NCBI GenBank assembly: GCA_905250115.1 | Contig: CAJNOI010000101.1 | Span: forward strand, 1 to 64,000 | DNA: 64,000 nt | Origin: Adineta steineri | Taxonomy: Eukaryota; Rotifera; Eurotatoria; Adinetida; Adinetidae | Direction: 5' to 3' | Part shown: positions 11,301 through 26,000 of the stretch, one piece after another | Layout: every line of letters begins with the position of its first letter | How positions within the stretch are numbered: position 1 is the stretch's first letter | Notes under the pieces: generated by a model | Databases searched by the model: none | Seen by the model: only the letters and a program-made list of their open reading frames with translations | Told to the model about the DNA's origin: nothing | Made by a program: the position numbers and the translations under genes

Positions 11301-14300
11301 ATGTTTGAAGATCAATAAGTTTTAATCGATTTCGTTCATATTCAATTATTAAACTTCGTGCAAGACCAATAAATGATGATGCAATTAAATTAAGATTAGA
11401 ATCATTATTGAATTGAGCATGATTTGTAAGAACATAGACAAATGGATAAAAATATGGCGATGATTTTTGAATTGTTTGAAGAATACGTGATAATGTTCCA
11501 CATATAAGTTCTTCATTTTGTTTAAATGCTAAATCATCATTATTTTCATTAAGTGATACTTGATCAAGTTGCCATGCAAAAATAATAGATACTTGTTTAT
11601 AAGTAGTTAATAGAACTGGTATTCCAAAACAAATAGTATCTAAAGTTGAATTATGAATATCAAAAATTTCAATATTTGAACATGGTAACAATGATGATAG
11701 AATATGACCAAAACTATTATTATTATCATCATCTTTAGTGAATATTAACCATATTTGATTTATTCTTTCATCAAGTGTTTGTAATATTTCATTCGATATT
11801 GTTTTTTGACTAATAATAAATGTACTTTCATTCTGATTTAATGTTGATTCAATAATATAAAATCCTTCGATTTGTTCTAATAATGCTGTCCATTGTTGAA
11901 TATCATTTAATGCACGATTATTATCATCATCATCATCAGATGATGACCACCATTGATCACTAAAACCAAAAATAAGATCAAAATAAAGAGGCACATGAAC
12001 TAATTCAAGTAATAAAAGAAGACCATTAGGAACAAGTATACGACGAAGATCAATTAAAGAATTTGTTATATTTTGATTTCCTTGAAGTTGATTTGCAGAA
12101 AATATAATATCAAATGATTCTATAGGTATTTTTTCAAGTGTTTTACTATCATATAAATCAATTGTTTCATCATAAATAATAGATAAATTTGTTTGATTAG
12201 TTATATGTGTATTAAATGTTTGTTGAGCTTTTGCAAGTTGTGTTGGATCAGAATCTGCATAATATAAATCAATTAATAAACCTGTTTGTTGTGATAAATT
12301 AAGAAAAAGATCAAGAATAGGTAAAACATCTGAACAATCACTATCAGTTAACCAAAATATACGTAGCCGATAATTTTCAAATGAATTATCTTTAGTTTGT
12401 TGTTGTTGTTCGTATTGTAATTGTAAATGTTGACAAATCGACTGAAAAATTTGTTGTGTTTTATTTGCACTTATAAGAGTTTTAATTTGTTGAAAAGTTT
12501 GTCCAATTTCATCATCACCAAGAAATATATCTAATCCAGTTTTTTCTCCACTAAGAATATCTTTTAAATGTAAACCATATTTATTTAATATTATTAAAAA
12601 TGGTTTTAAACGAGGAAAACGTTCAATTAATTGAATTAGACGAAGTTGTGTTGAATGCCATGTTACTACTTGTTCCGAATGTAAAGTTGAAGCAAGAGAA
12701 CGACATGCATTTAATAATGGATGATGTATATGATTTAAATCAAGATCTTTAATTGCTATTTGAGCATAATAAGCAGCTAATTCATTAAATGGTTCTATTG
12801 ATTCAATTAAATCTTGATTACCATTAGAATTAAGTTCATTATTAAGAATAATTTTAGGTGCTGGAAGTAAATGTGATATATCTTTTATTATTAGTGAATC
12901 AGTCCATACTCTTTTCATACAATAATCTTTTATAATTGTATCTAAATATGTTTTATGATCAGTATTAGGTAAATCACTTGTTAGATTTAATTTATCAAAG
13001 ATTGTTTTTTCCATTGACCATCGACCAGAATGTGCACCTTGAACTTGTTGAATAACAGCACCTTCAAATGTAAATATTGGTTCTTCGGTTTTATTATCCA
13101 TTGGAAATGTCCATAAATCGATAGTATATGTTCCTTCTTGACCTATGCCACATATATTATCATGAAACTTTCCACGTACTTCAACATTTGTTGATTGATT
13201 CATTTTTGTTTTTGTCTTACTTGAATAAATGAATTTTTGAATACGTACTGGAAGAAATGTTGTTTCAATACCTGGTAATATAACTAGAAATGGATGAGAA
13301 GCTGAATCCATTATAGATGGATGAAGTAAATAATAAGATGAAGAATCATTATCATCATTTGATAATTCAGATATAACCGAAGTTGAAGTACCACGTAATG
13401 TTTTTATTTTTTGAAAACTAGATCCATATTGATAACCTCGTGTTGAAAAATGTGCATAAGCACTTGTTATATCTTGTGTTGACCATGTATCATTAATTGT
13501 TTCCAAAGGGGGTATTGTTAATGATTTTTGTTCTTTAAAATCTATTTCGATTTTACCTTGAGCATGTAAAGTAAACTGATTTAATGAATATTTATTAAGA
13601 TTATTTTGATCACGAAAAGAATCAACAACATCAGTACAAGTCATACCTGATGAACGCATACAATCTGGACCAGCTACTGACCATGGTCGACTATAAATAT
13701 ACCATTCACGCATTGGCATAATTATTTGTGTAAATACTTCTACTAATTCATGTTCATTAAGAATAAGTGCTTTAATAAAGTTAACGTCTTCAAAAATAAT
13801 TGTTGGTTGTTGTTGATCATCTTCTTTTGATGAAAGTAATTGATGACAAGCAGCTGTTGCAAGTTCAAGATAAGCAACAGCAGGAAAAAGAATTGCATCT
13901 TGAATTTTATGATCTTTTAAGAAAGCATGTTGTGGTAAATTAATATTAATAAGACCTTTCCATGTTGCACTTGTTTGATCATTTAATTGACGAATACCAA
14001 GTAATGGATGAGTAGGTATACGATTAGCTAAACGTTGTATAGATGAATCTTTTGATTCATACCAACATGGACTCAAATGAAATTTATATAATGGAAAATT
14101 ATCGAAATATTCTTCATGGTTTTTCATAGGTAAAATTTGACGAGTATGAAAATATTGTTGCCATACATGAGATGATGTTGTAAGTTGTGCTAGACTAGTA
14201 AGTAATGTTATTTGTTCATTTTCTTTTCGTTTTAATGTTGGAAGAATAAGTGGTGATTGTTGTTGTTGATTTGTTAATTCATAACATTCACGAATAGATG

Positions 14301-17020
14301 TAGCTAAAACTGGATGTGGTGAAATTTCAAGAAAAACATTTGCTACTTCATCTTTTATAATTGCTGCTATAGCATCATAAAATCGAACAGCTTGTCTCAC
14401 ATTTGACCACCAATATTGACCATCAGCTGGTATATTATCATTCATTTGTTCACCAATAACACTTGAATAAAGTTTTGCTTGTGCACATATTGGATCAAAA
14501 ATTTGTTTCTGATCTTGTATTGGAAATCCTCGAATATCTTTCAATGATGAAAGTAATTCTTTCTCAATATCAAATCGATTCATTTGATATGAATGAAATG
14601 CATTTTCAATACGAAGACGTGCTTTGAATACATTTGGATAAGATATGGTAAGAATTTGTTGTATTTCATCAATAGTTTTTTCATCACCACTTATTGTTAC
14701 TGAACGAGGACTATTGACAACAGCAATACAAGCCAAATGTTCAATACCTTTAAGAAGTTTATTTTGTACTTCTTCTTCACTCATTGAAACAGCTAACATA
14801 CGACCACCTTGTCTTGTATTACGATTTTGAAGACGTGATCGATGATAAACAACACGAACAGCTTCTTCTAAACTTAAACGACCAGCAACAAAAGCAGCTG
14901 CTTGATCACCAGCACTATGTGATATAATTGATGATGGATATATATTCCATGAAACAAGTAAAGCAGCTAATGCAACTTGTATAGCAAATAATGTTGGTTG
15001 AGCAATATTTGTATCATTAATACGAGATTCTTGTTCATTTTTCATTTCAATTAATTCTTCTAATAATCTCCATTCACCTTTATTAATTTTTGTCATTTCT
15101 CCATCAATTAAATTAATCCATTTATTAAATAAAGGTTCACTTTCATATAATTGTCTACCCATAGCCCACCATTGTGGACCTTGACCACTAAAAACAAAAC
15201 ATATTTTTTGTGCTAATGGTTTTGTTGGACGTGATATGATTGAAAGGCCTGGTGATGCTTGTTCAGTAAGAAAAGCATTGATTTGTTCTTGTAATTGTTG
15301 ACGATTGAGAAAAACGAAGATTGCTGAATGTTGATAACTAATAGTTCTTTTAAGAAGAAGTTGTTGAGATATACGTTGAAGAAAAGCTTGATCATCATCA
15401 TCTATATCATTAATTGGTTTTGTTTCTAACCAACGATTGAATTCAATTAATTGATTATTAAGAGATTGACGACTTTTTGCTAAATAAAAGGAAATAAATT
15501 ATTTATTAATGAATAGAAATTAAGAACTTACTTGAAAAAATAAAAGTGAAATATTGTTTACTTTTATTGTGATATCCATTGATATGACCATTTGTAATTG
15601 ATGTTTTATTTGGTTGATATTCTTCAATAATAGCATGTGTCGTTGTACCACCCATTCCAAATGAATTAACACCTATAGCTATTTTCTCATTATTTGGAAG
15701 AGATGGAAATGATATAAAATTTTGAACAATATGTAGATTATATTTTTGTGCATCTATTTTTGGATTAAGTGAAGTAAACTGCATATTTGCTGTAATACCA
15801 CGATGATGCATACACATAGCAACTTTAATAAGTGATGCTACACCAGCTGCACCTTCTGTATGTCCTAAATTACTTTTAATTGAACCTAATAATAATGGTG
15901 GATCAAGATTTGATCGATTAAAAAATCGACCTAAAGAATTTGCTTCAATTGGATCACCAACTGGCGTACCTGTACCATGTGCTTCAACAAATAAGATTTT
16001 TCGAGTATCAAAATTATTTCTTGAATAAATATTTGCTAATAAACGTCCTTGTCCAGCAGCTGATGGAACGACAAAATTCGTTTTATCTTCATTTCCATCA
16101 TGACCACTAAGTACATCACGAATAACACAGTATATACGATCTCCATCACGTTCAGCATCACTTAATCGTTTTAATAATAAAAGTCCAAGACCATCGCCTA
16201 TACACAATATTTAAGTTGAAATTTATTTCGAAATAAAAATTAATCAATTGAATTCTTTACCTTTAGCATAACCATTAGCATCAGCACTAAATGATCGACT
16301 TCTTCCTTCAGGTGATTGTGCACCAATAAATGAATGTTGTAAAAAATTTTCTGGTGTAAAAAGTCCATTAACACCACCACATACAGCCATATCGGCTTCA
16401 TTTGTACGAAGACATTGTACAGCCATATGTAAAGCTTCTAAAGATGATGAACAAGCAACATCTAATGAGACACTTGGGCCATGTAAATTAAAATGATATG
16501 ATAAACGAGTTGAAGCATTATATAATAAACTATTAGGCCCATGAAATCTTGATCGATGTTCAGGTCTCATACGAGCTATTCCAGCTGCATGATCCGTTGA
16601 AAATTGTCCAATATGTACTGATGTTTTTGTACCATTGATTTTTTCAACGCTATATCCAGCATCATCAAGTAAATGAACAAATTTTAACATAAGTAATCGA
16701 TGACATGGATCAACACTGCCTGCTTCAGCATCTGATAAATCAAAGAAACTTGGTTCAAACATATCCCATTGTTGATTCGACATAAAATAACCAGCGCGAA
16801 GAAGTTTTTGACGAAGTTGTCCATTATTATCCATATTAAACATATGAGCAGTAAATGATTCAATGTCAAATCGATCAATTGGTATTGCACTACCAACATC
16901 ACGACTTTCTTTTAATGCATTCCATAAATCATTTGGTGAATGAATATCACCTGCAAATTCACAGGATATACCAATTAAAGCTATTGCTTCGAGTGATGTA
17001 TTATTATTTATAGTTGACAT
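8305..17020 (-). CDS. Highly reducing type I polyketide synthase (KS-AT-DH-ψMT-ER-KR-ACP-degenerate TE)
   Basis: Four exons, 17020-16261, 16197-15532, 15479-9993 and 9941-8305, splice with matching phases to 2849 residues. KS (about 10-440): Cys190 in DVACSSS, His in EAHGTGTP and in NLGHTEGA. AT (about 565-890): Ser664 in SHSAGD (usual GHSxG, first Gly changed) and AFHS, as in malonyl-type ATs. DH: His999, with Asp at the usual Gly of HxxxGxxxxP, and Asp1200. A methyltransferase-like core lacks a clear SAM glycine loop and looks inactive. ER: LIHAATGAAGQ near 2105. KR: SGGFGGLG and Tyr2480. ACP: Ser2647 in GMDSL. The last 120 residues resemble a thioesterase without the GxSxG serine. It would build a largely reduced acyl chain, which must be released by another enzyme. 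The short eukaryotic introns argue against contamination. Confidence 0.9.
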
Positions 17021-17411
17021 TAGTATTTTTGTTTAAATATTAATTTCTAGATTAATATAATAGAGTTTTATATCTAAAATAAAAATGATAATTTTTCTGA
17101 TCAGTCAAAATTTTAGGTAAGCTTTTAACTTTAATCAAATTTAATTAAGTTAAATTATTAAGTTTTTTATTTAATATTTAATAGTTTATGTTAATAAAAA
17201 AAACCGAACGAATGGATATTATTATTCATGCGTGTTATAATTCAAATTTGATAAAAATATACTTTAAAATATAAAACTGTTTCTGTTTATTAATTAGTAA
17301 ATAAAAATGAGATATTAATATAAACTAGGACAAAGTCGTACTGTTCATAGTAAGCATAAGTATAGTGAGTATAGTTACGTATAGTTTGTTATTTCAAGTC
17401 AAAATTTGATT
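17021..17411. other. Spacer between methyltransferase and PKS
   Basis: 391 bases, AT-rich. It must contain the PKS promoter and the methyltransferase 3' UTR. No motif stands out. Confidence 0.5.
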
Positions 17412-18478
17412 TCAGATTGTGGTCATATATGTTGTTGTTTTCTTTCGAAATACAGCTCGCCAATACTGTATATGTCCTTCGTACATGCTATTGTACATCT
17501 GAGTACCAGGTAATCCAGCAAACAAACGAAAATATTCTTGTTCTCTTGGTTGAACATAACGTTCAATAAATTCAGCACGAGTGTTGCTTTGAATGTCAAG
17601 TGCATGGAGAATATTCTTTGTAATATTGATCTTTTCTTCAACAATCAATTCACCATTTGCTGTTAAATAATCAATTGATGTATCTGATCCATCTATGTGA
17701 AATAAGTCACACCAAAGAAAATATCCATTTGGACGAAGTACACGGGCAACTTCACTAGCGAATCGTTGTACTGCTACTGGTCCACCATAAGCATGTGTTG
17801 CTTCAACACAAAGAACAATATCAAGGGACTCATTTTTAAATGGTAAATATTTTGTTGCATCAGCTACTACGAAGGAAAGTCGAGAAATCGTCGAATGGCG
17901 TTGTCGACATACATCAATGACACCGGAAGAAAGATCAGCTCCCACATAAGAATCAGGTATATAATTATGGACGCACCAAACAGCACCAGCACCTCTACCA
18001 CAACTCACTTCAAGTACATTCTGATTTGTAAGTGATACGTGTGCAAGGACCTATATCGAAGAGCAGAACATTTTAGTCTTAATTATTATATCTCAAAGAT
18101 GTAGATATTCTGTTGATCGCACATCCAATAAAAGGAAATTCTATTTATTATACGTCCAATGTACAAAGAAAACACTGAACTCTATATTATTCATTTTTGA
18201 TTATTTACCTGTTTATATAGTTGTTTCGAACAGTAGTCGGAATTATCGTCAATATGCTCATCAAGATCTGCATAGCCATAATTCATAAATTGTAGTTCAT
18301 CAACGTTCGAATAAGTATTTGCAATCCACTCATACCAGAAAGACAAGCTATCCACGTTTTCAGATGATTGTTGTTGTTCGACTTTATTACCACGAACCAA
18401 TGCAGATTGAGATGATGCTGCTTTTGTTGTCAAAAGTCCTACGAAAAATAAACTTAGTATATTAAAAAATAAATTCAT
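17412..18478 (-). CDS. SAM-dependent methyltransferase with N-terminal hydrophobic segment
   Basis: Two exons (18478-18209 and 18050-17412) join in phase to 302 residues. I chose the ATG at 18478, which gives MNLFFNILSLFFVGLLTT, a likely signal peptide or anchor; the open frame extends further upstream but without features. The class I core has motif I VLEVSCGRGAG, an acidic strand end VGADLS, then VADATKYLPF and EVARVLRPNGYF. The VLEVSCG variant and the FMNYGY lead-in resemble the phthiotriol/phenolphthiocerol dimycocerosate O-methyltransferase family of mycobacteria, which acts on polyketide lipids. It lies on the same strand between the NRPS and PKS genes, so tailoring of their product is a reasonable inference. 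Substrate is unknown. Confidence 0.8.
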
Positions 18479-19269
18479 TGGTATACAATGATTACAAACA
18501 ATTAATCTAACTTTAACTAAGGTATAAGTATAGTTTATCATATGTAATGATTGATCTAGAAGTTCAGAATATAATCTCGTTGGAATGATAGACAACATCA
18601 ATCAGATAATTTTCCAAGTGAATTATCAGCAAAGACATTTCAGAATAGTACATTTAATTCAATCCTTTTTTATTTGAGCTTATTTTTTTAGCTTTTGAAG
18701 AACAATATAAATTACGCAGTATCATATAAGTCTGTCTCGATAGAAAGAATTAGTTCGATATAAAAAATAAAGGATGAAAATGAATCGTGTCATCAATAGT
18801 AGAACTGAATGAATAATGAATAGTCATAATAAACAAAGTTCCATTTGCTGAATATTAAATAGCATCCCAAAAGTATTATAGTGGGTGGCTCATAATAAAG
18901 TAGAGACTGAAAATGAATCACCGTGAACCGAACTAAACTGGATCTAGTTTTGTGAGAGATGATTTAACGTAGTCTAATATCACATGAAATTTATGTAAGT
19001 GTGAACTTTAACGTAACGTCTCTAACTGTACGAAAAATACATTTTAACTAATGATTTGTACTTAATCAAGTTGATCAAGTAGATCAAATACTATTCGAAT
19101 AAAACCTTATTTGAACTAAAATGGATTCAGAAAAATGCAATTCAATAGATTTCTTATGCTGTATCTTGTGATATATTTTGTTTTTTCATGAAATATATTC
19201 GGGCGTCCAAGTATACAATAGAAAATGCGATGATTTATTATGTATCACTATTGATAAGTATGATTCTAT
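18479..19269. other. Spacer between NRPS 3' end and methyltransferase
   Basis: AT-rich with no open gene. A short extra 3' exon of the NRPS could lie here, because the last NRPS exon contains a good donor (A/GTAAGT) just before its in-frame stop at 19270. Confidence 0.4.
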
Positions 19270-22200
19270 CTATGTAAATAACTTACTTGCAGGAAGTCCT
19301 TTCCATTGAGTATTTGGTAGTAAGATATCATTTTTCATGACCAATGTAAATGGATAAAGTCTATTGTTGCCCATCAATTTGCAGCCTGCCATCACAAATG
19401 AACCACTCATAAGCACACATGACTTTCTAATTGTCACAGGAGCTAGCTTCAGGATACTTTGTTCAAAACTATGACACTAAAACAATTTAAAGATAAATAT
19501 TCTTTATAAAAGAGTATAAGAAAATATAGTTATAGTGTACCTGAATATTAGCATGCATATTAAGTCGAACATCATTTTCAATAGTTATTAAATGATAATC
19601 AGTAAGACAAGAAACATCAGGTATGATAACACCTTTACCAATGCGTGCACCAAATGCACGAAATAAATTGATTAAACATTGTGTATTGCCAAGAAATGGA
19701 CAAATGAATTGTTGATGATCTTGTCTTAGTCTTGAAATTATTTCTTGTACTATTGGATAGTGTATGTATGAGCGATATCGGTAGGTGATACAAATAAGTA
19801 TTGTATGAATAATTAACATACCAACGACACCAGTTAATGAATAAATAGTTAAGAGAAGAGATTTACTGATGAAATAAGAAAAACATGTATGCCAAATAGG
19901 AGTGATTTTCATTTGATCTGCTGTTGTTGTTGATGATGATCTCAAAGGCATTTTGAATGGCATGACACAAGCTGGAACACCAATAAAAACGTCTCCTGTG
20001 CTACTATTTGTCTCTCGAGAGACGCGTGTTAAATTGCCAATCATTGTCTCAGATGCAAGATGACTACCCGGTAAAACTGAACATCCATTCGCAAGATTTG
20101 TATAAGATCCAAGTGTTATGTGATCTACACAATGCTCACCTGAAAGTGTCAACTCAGTTGGAACTAATAATACTGAACCAAAAGTAGTGACTCCTGTTTC
20201 AAAATGTAATAAATTTGTTGGATAAGACAAGAATGTATCTATTTCACCGATTTTAACATTATCTCCAATATGAGCACCTAACCAACGAAGTATAATAGGA
20301 TAAATATGATCATAACTATTTAGTAGTAACCATGCATGATGAAAACTAGATACAATTAATTGACGAAGCCATAATTTATGTAAATATGACCATGATGCAA
20401 TTGGATATGTTTCACCAGCAGCACAAGAACCAACTATAAATTTTAAGAGAATAACAGAAATAAAACAACTAAGAATTGACCATAATGTCCAACAAAAAGC
20501 AATACAAATAGGTAATGGTATTTGTACAATTGAATAAACTTTGTAAATGATGATCAAAAGTATTGAATGTATACAGATCAGTAAGCAAAGTGCAATAACC
20601 TGAAAGAGTTTATGCCATATTGATAATGATCTATTATTGTATGCCATGAATGTATTTGTAGAAGAGGATTTATCATCATCACCATCGATAATCGTTTGAG
20701 ATGCAACAAAACCATTAACTGATGACATTGGTTGTACAATAACATTTTTTTCTATATTAACTCCATCATATAAAATTGTTCGTGTACCAATAGAACAATT
20801 AGAACCGATACTAATTGGATACAACTGAAAAGTATTATTATCATTATTAAAATGTAAACAATTAAAAGCTGTTTGATCAGCAATCCAAGTTTCATCATCA
20901 ATATCTAATAGCCATGGAGCATCCATAATTGTACTATAAATATGTGCATCAAGACTAACATCAGCACCACAAACACGAAGATAATTATTGTAAAGTGGTG
21001 TACCAATTATATGTTGTAACCAAAATCTATTATTATTCCATAATCGATCTAAAAACCACCATCGATAATAATTCCAAGAGAAGATATTGTCAGGTTTATT
21101 ATTTTTAAATGAAAATAAACGTGAACAAATGACATATAACATGAGATGAAAGATGGGTAAAATAAAGAATAAAAATGGTTGACATCGATTAATAATTATC
21201 ATTATTGGTAATACCCATTGACAAATAAGAAGTATAATACCAACAGATTCGATTAAAGGTGATGGTAAAGATAGAATATGTGTTTCATCATCTTGTTTAC
21301 TTGTGATAATTGTATCTTGTGATTCATTCACAATTAACAAAGGTTCGATGGCTTGTGCTAATTGTCGTATAGATGGATTAGAAAATAATAGAACAATATC
21401 AATATTAGTACATATTTTTTGTCGTATTAATGTAAGCGCAAGAATTGCATTCAAAGATGTTCCACCAAGTTGACCAAATGGAACTTCAATAGGAGGTAAT
21501 TCAATATGAAATGCTTGGCTAAAGATATTTTGTAATTGTTGTTCTAGAGTAGTGCATGGTACACTAGCATCATGATGAATTGTTAACGAAGAGAAATCAG
21601 GTTGAGGAAGACATTTTCGATCAAGTTTTCCATTTATATTTAAAGGAAATCGTTCGAGTAAAATGAATTTTGATGGTACCATATATGATGGAAGATGAGA
21701 ACGACATTGTTGAAGTAATAATTCTTCATTAACATCAATACATTGTACATAAGCAACTAAATGTTGTTCATTCCATTTAATAACAGTACAAGCAAATACA
21801 GATGAAGATGTATTTATAAGACATTTCTCAATTTCAGCTAATTCAATACGTTGTCCTCGTAATTTTACTTGATGATCTTTTCTACCTTTGAAATAAAGAA
21901 AACCCTGTTGATCATACCGAACAACATCACCACTTCGATAAAATATATTATTATTAATCTCAACCAATACTTTTGCCGTCAAATCATCACGACCAAAATA
22001 TCCAGCAAATACACATACACCACCAATAAATAATTCACCTTCTTGATTAACAGCAGAAAATTGAAAATATTCATCCATAATTGCACAATGATAATTAGGA
22101 AGTGGTTTTCCAATTGACATTACTTGTTTATCAGAATCAAAATCGAATCCTATTTGAAAATATGTTGAAGTAATTGTTGCTTCTGCTTGACCATACGTAT

Positions 22201-23044
22201 TCCATCGTCGACAGCCGTCTGACGACAATGGTGATGATGGTAGAGATGCATATTTTTTTAAACGAGACATTATTTGATTTGTTAAAACATCACCTAGAAA
22301 ATGAGATAAATACTTTTTGTTTCTCAATAAAAATATTCGATTCAAATAGATTTACCTCCACTACTTAATGTTCGCAATTTCTTTAAACATTCAGTTTCAT
22401 TTTGTATTTCGAGATGCTGACATATTGTATCAAGATAACTTGGTACAGCTTCCAAAACAGTCACATCTTTGTCCATTACTTGATGAATAAAATAAGTTAA
22501 ATCTTTATTACCATGAGGATGTAACATAATTAAACCAGCACCAATCATTAATGTTACAAAAATATCTTGAAAATGATTATCAAAAGAACAACTTGCCATT
22601 TGTATCACGTTGTCACTTTTTTTAAATGCTGTCTTTTCGTCAAGACTTTGCATATAAGCAGTTAAGTTACGATGTCGCACTTGAACCTAGATATATATGT
22701 TTAGATATACAAATGAAGAATTCAAAAAATTATATAAAACAAACCGCTTTTGGTATTCCTGTTGAGCCACTTGTAAAAACAATATACGATATATTATCTG
22801 GAGTTATTGGAATATTTGATAATCGATAAAGATCATCATTTGTAATTTTATCGTTACAAGTTATAATTGTATCAATATCATATTTAATAAAACTATTGTT
22901 AAATATTTGATTTGTTAATGAATGAACAAGTATAAGACGAGCTTGTGTTTGTTCTACAAGACTTGCAAGACGTTGTTCAGGATTTTCTGGTGATAATGGA
23001 CAATAAACACCACCAATTATTTCAATTGATAATGAACCAACGAT
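19270..23044 (-). other. NRPS terminal part: A4-PCP4 and Pls/PosA-type terminal domain (exons 20-23)
   Basis: Exons 23044-22745, 22686-22356, 22293-19541 and 19476-19270. A4 has SGSTGIPKA, an unusual YGQAE in place of YGPTE, and NINGK; its specificity positions read D-N-Q-E-S-G-T-I-T-K. PCP4 has LGGTSLN. It is followed by about 700 residues with several hydrophobic helices alternating with left-handed beta-helix stretches (GSNCSIGTRTILYDGVNI, HIGDNVKIGEIDTF, GKGVIIPDVSCL). This is the layout of the NRPS terminal domain (TIGR02353) seen in Pls/PosA synthetases such as epsilon-polylysine synthetase. It implies a membrane-bound synthetase without a thioesterase. Confidence 0.8.
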
Positions 23045-26000
23045 CTATAATTAGAGATTAGCGATCAGAGATAGATAATAAATTATTTCTTTGAAAACTT
23101 ACCATTGATAAACTTCGTTCTGCTAATTGACAAATGATATCACCAGATTTAATATCATATCTATTGATTATTTGAAGAGCAAGTTGTTGTACATAAAATA
23201 ATAGTTCATTATATGTTAAAGATTGTTCATCAAGAAGAACAGCTAATTTTTGTGGATGATTTTCAACTTGTTGTTGAAATAAATCACCAACAGTAACTCC
23301 TTGACTTTGACTGTCCGTATTTTTATTCATCAATTGATCAATTAATATTCGCTCATGTGGTAAAATAATTGATAAATCATAAAGTGAATGTGATAATGAA
23401 TTGTAATCAAATAATTGTTGAAATAAAAGTGCAAATCGAGAACCAAGAATATCCACTGTATTTTGATCAAAAAGATCTTGTGAACAAACTAATTCGATTG
23501 ACATTATATCATGAACTGCAGATGGATTATAGACAAATGTTAATAACCAATCAAATTTAGCTACATCATCTATACTTTGAGTTGGATTGACTTCAAATTT
23601 TGAATTGCATAAATTTAACTTATTAGTATCAAGAGAATGAGTAACAAAATCAAATGCATTTTCAAGAAAATTCATAGTCAATTGTAAATGTTGAGAATCA
23701 GCAAGAATATGTTGAAGAGGATAATGTGAATGTTCAGTAATTGAAAAACATTTTTCTCGAACTTGTTTAGCAAATTGTTCAAATGAATTATATGGATTGA
23801 TTTCAGTACGATAAGGAAGAGTAGCAACAAACATACCAACTAATTTTTGTAATTCTGATCTATATCGATTAGCACTTGTACAAGCAGCACATAGATCAGT
23901 TGTACCATTCGTTAATTTAAACATCAAAATATAGAACGTAGCTAAACCAAGTTGAAATGGTGTAATTTCATGTGTTGAAGCATATGAAAGAAAAGAACGA
24001 GATAGATTATCATCTAATGAAAATTCAATATGAACAGTATAAGGTGATCGTTGATCATTAACTATTCGATATCGATCCATTGAAAATGGTCGTTGAGATT
24101 CTGAATTATATCCATTTAGTTGTTTAAGCCAAAATTGACGTGCTAAATTCATATTTATTTTTCGTTCATATACAGCAAAATCAATACATTGAAATGTATC
24201 TTCATTGATAGAAATTTGTTTATCATGTTCATATGCAATATTAAGATCATCGAAGAATATTTCAGTAGAAGCTCGATCATATGCTACATGATGAAAAGCA
24301 AATACAAGTATATCTGATTCTTGAAGTAGATCATCATTTTGAATAGATGAATATTGTCGAAGAATTTCACAACAGAAAACATGGCCACTAGATAAATTAA
24401 ATAGATCTGGATTTGTTTTTATTTGGAAAATGACTGAATTAAGTTCATTATCATTCTTAAATGTTTTTTCAGTATTAAACATAAACATTAAATGATTTTG
24501 TGTGACACATTGTGTTAATGTACCAGCATCAGTGTCAAGAATAAGACAAGTACGAAGAATTTGATGTTTTTCTAATACTGATTGAATAGCTCGTTGTAGA
24601 TGACTCTTTGATAATGTACCATCTGTAAGTTTTAATATCATCAATTCATTATAAACAGATACATTATTCATAAAACGTACTTGCTGGTCGAGATAGATAC
24701 GTTCTTGTGCAAATGATGCCATTCCTGTAAGTTTAATAAAGATAAAATATATATAAATAATGAAAAGGTAATTTTTTGTTTTTGAAATATCTTACCTTTT
24801 ATTAAATGAAGTGATTGCCATGTTTCTTCTATTACTACATCAGTTGATTTGATTGAGTTAAGTAATTTAGCATGTTCAATAATTGTTGTTTTTTGAAGGA
24901 ATAATGCAATAGAAAGTAACTCATTAGTAAAAGAAAATATTGATTGATAACGATGATAAAGTTGAATAAATAAAAGTGAATGTCCACCAACAGTGAAAAA
25001 GTTTGCTGAAGTTGAAATTTCATCTTGTTCATTGTTATTATTACGATGAAGAATTTCACACCAGATAGATAAAAGTTTTTCTTCGATTGAATTATTTGGA
25101 TTTGTATGTTGTATATCTGTTGTTTTTATTGATGATGAGGAAAAATTTGGTTGAGGAAGAAGTTTTCGATCTAATTTACCATTTGCATTCAATGGAAATT
25201 TTTCAAGAACAATGAACATAGAAGGCACCATAAATGGTGGTAATCGAGAACGACAATGATCACGTAAATATTCCACATTATTATCATTACTTTGAACATA
25301 TGCAATCAAATGATCATTACTCCATTTAATTACAACACAAGCTGAAATCGAAGTATCAAGTAAACATCGTTGAATTTCATCTAATTCAATTCGTTGTCCA
25401 TGAATTTTTACTTGATGATCTTTACGTCCAAGATAATAAACTAAACCATTACTATCCATTCGAGCAAGATCTCCTGTTTGATAAAAACGTTTTTCATTAA
25501 TTTCAATCAATGCTTTGTTTGTTAAATCATCACGACCTAAATAACCAGCAAACACACCACTACCACTTATAAGTAATTCACCTTCTTGTCCAACTATGAC
25601 AGATTGATTGAAACTATCAATTAAATGTACTTGCATATTAGGAAATGGAATACCAATTGCAATTATTCCATCATTTATTTCATGAATAGGTACTCGATGA
25701 TATATAGAAGTAAGTGTAGTTTCAGCAGGTCCATATAAATTATAATAAGCTGTCGTATTTAGATCAAAATAGTTGATCATTTTAGCAAGTGTTCTCGTGT
25801 CGATTGCTTCTCCTATAATTAAATAAATATATTATTAGTAATAATGAATCGTAGAATGTACATGTTGTTCTTCCCATCCGCATCCATCTTATATATACAT
25901 ATGAAATACGGATAGAATCTTACCGAGAAAGCCAAATTTTCGAATAGTATTAAGATGAGTCAATTGTTTTGTGTCAATGAGATAATTATGTAAGATAGTC

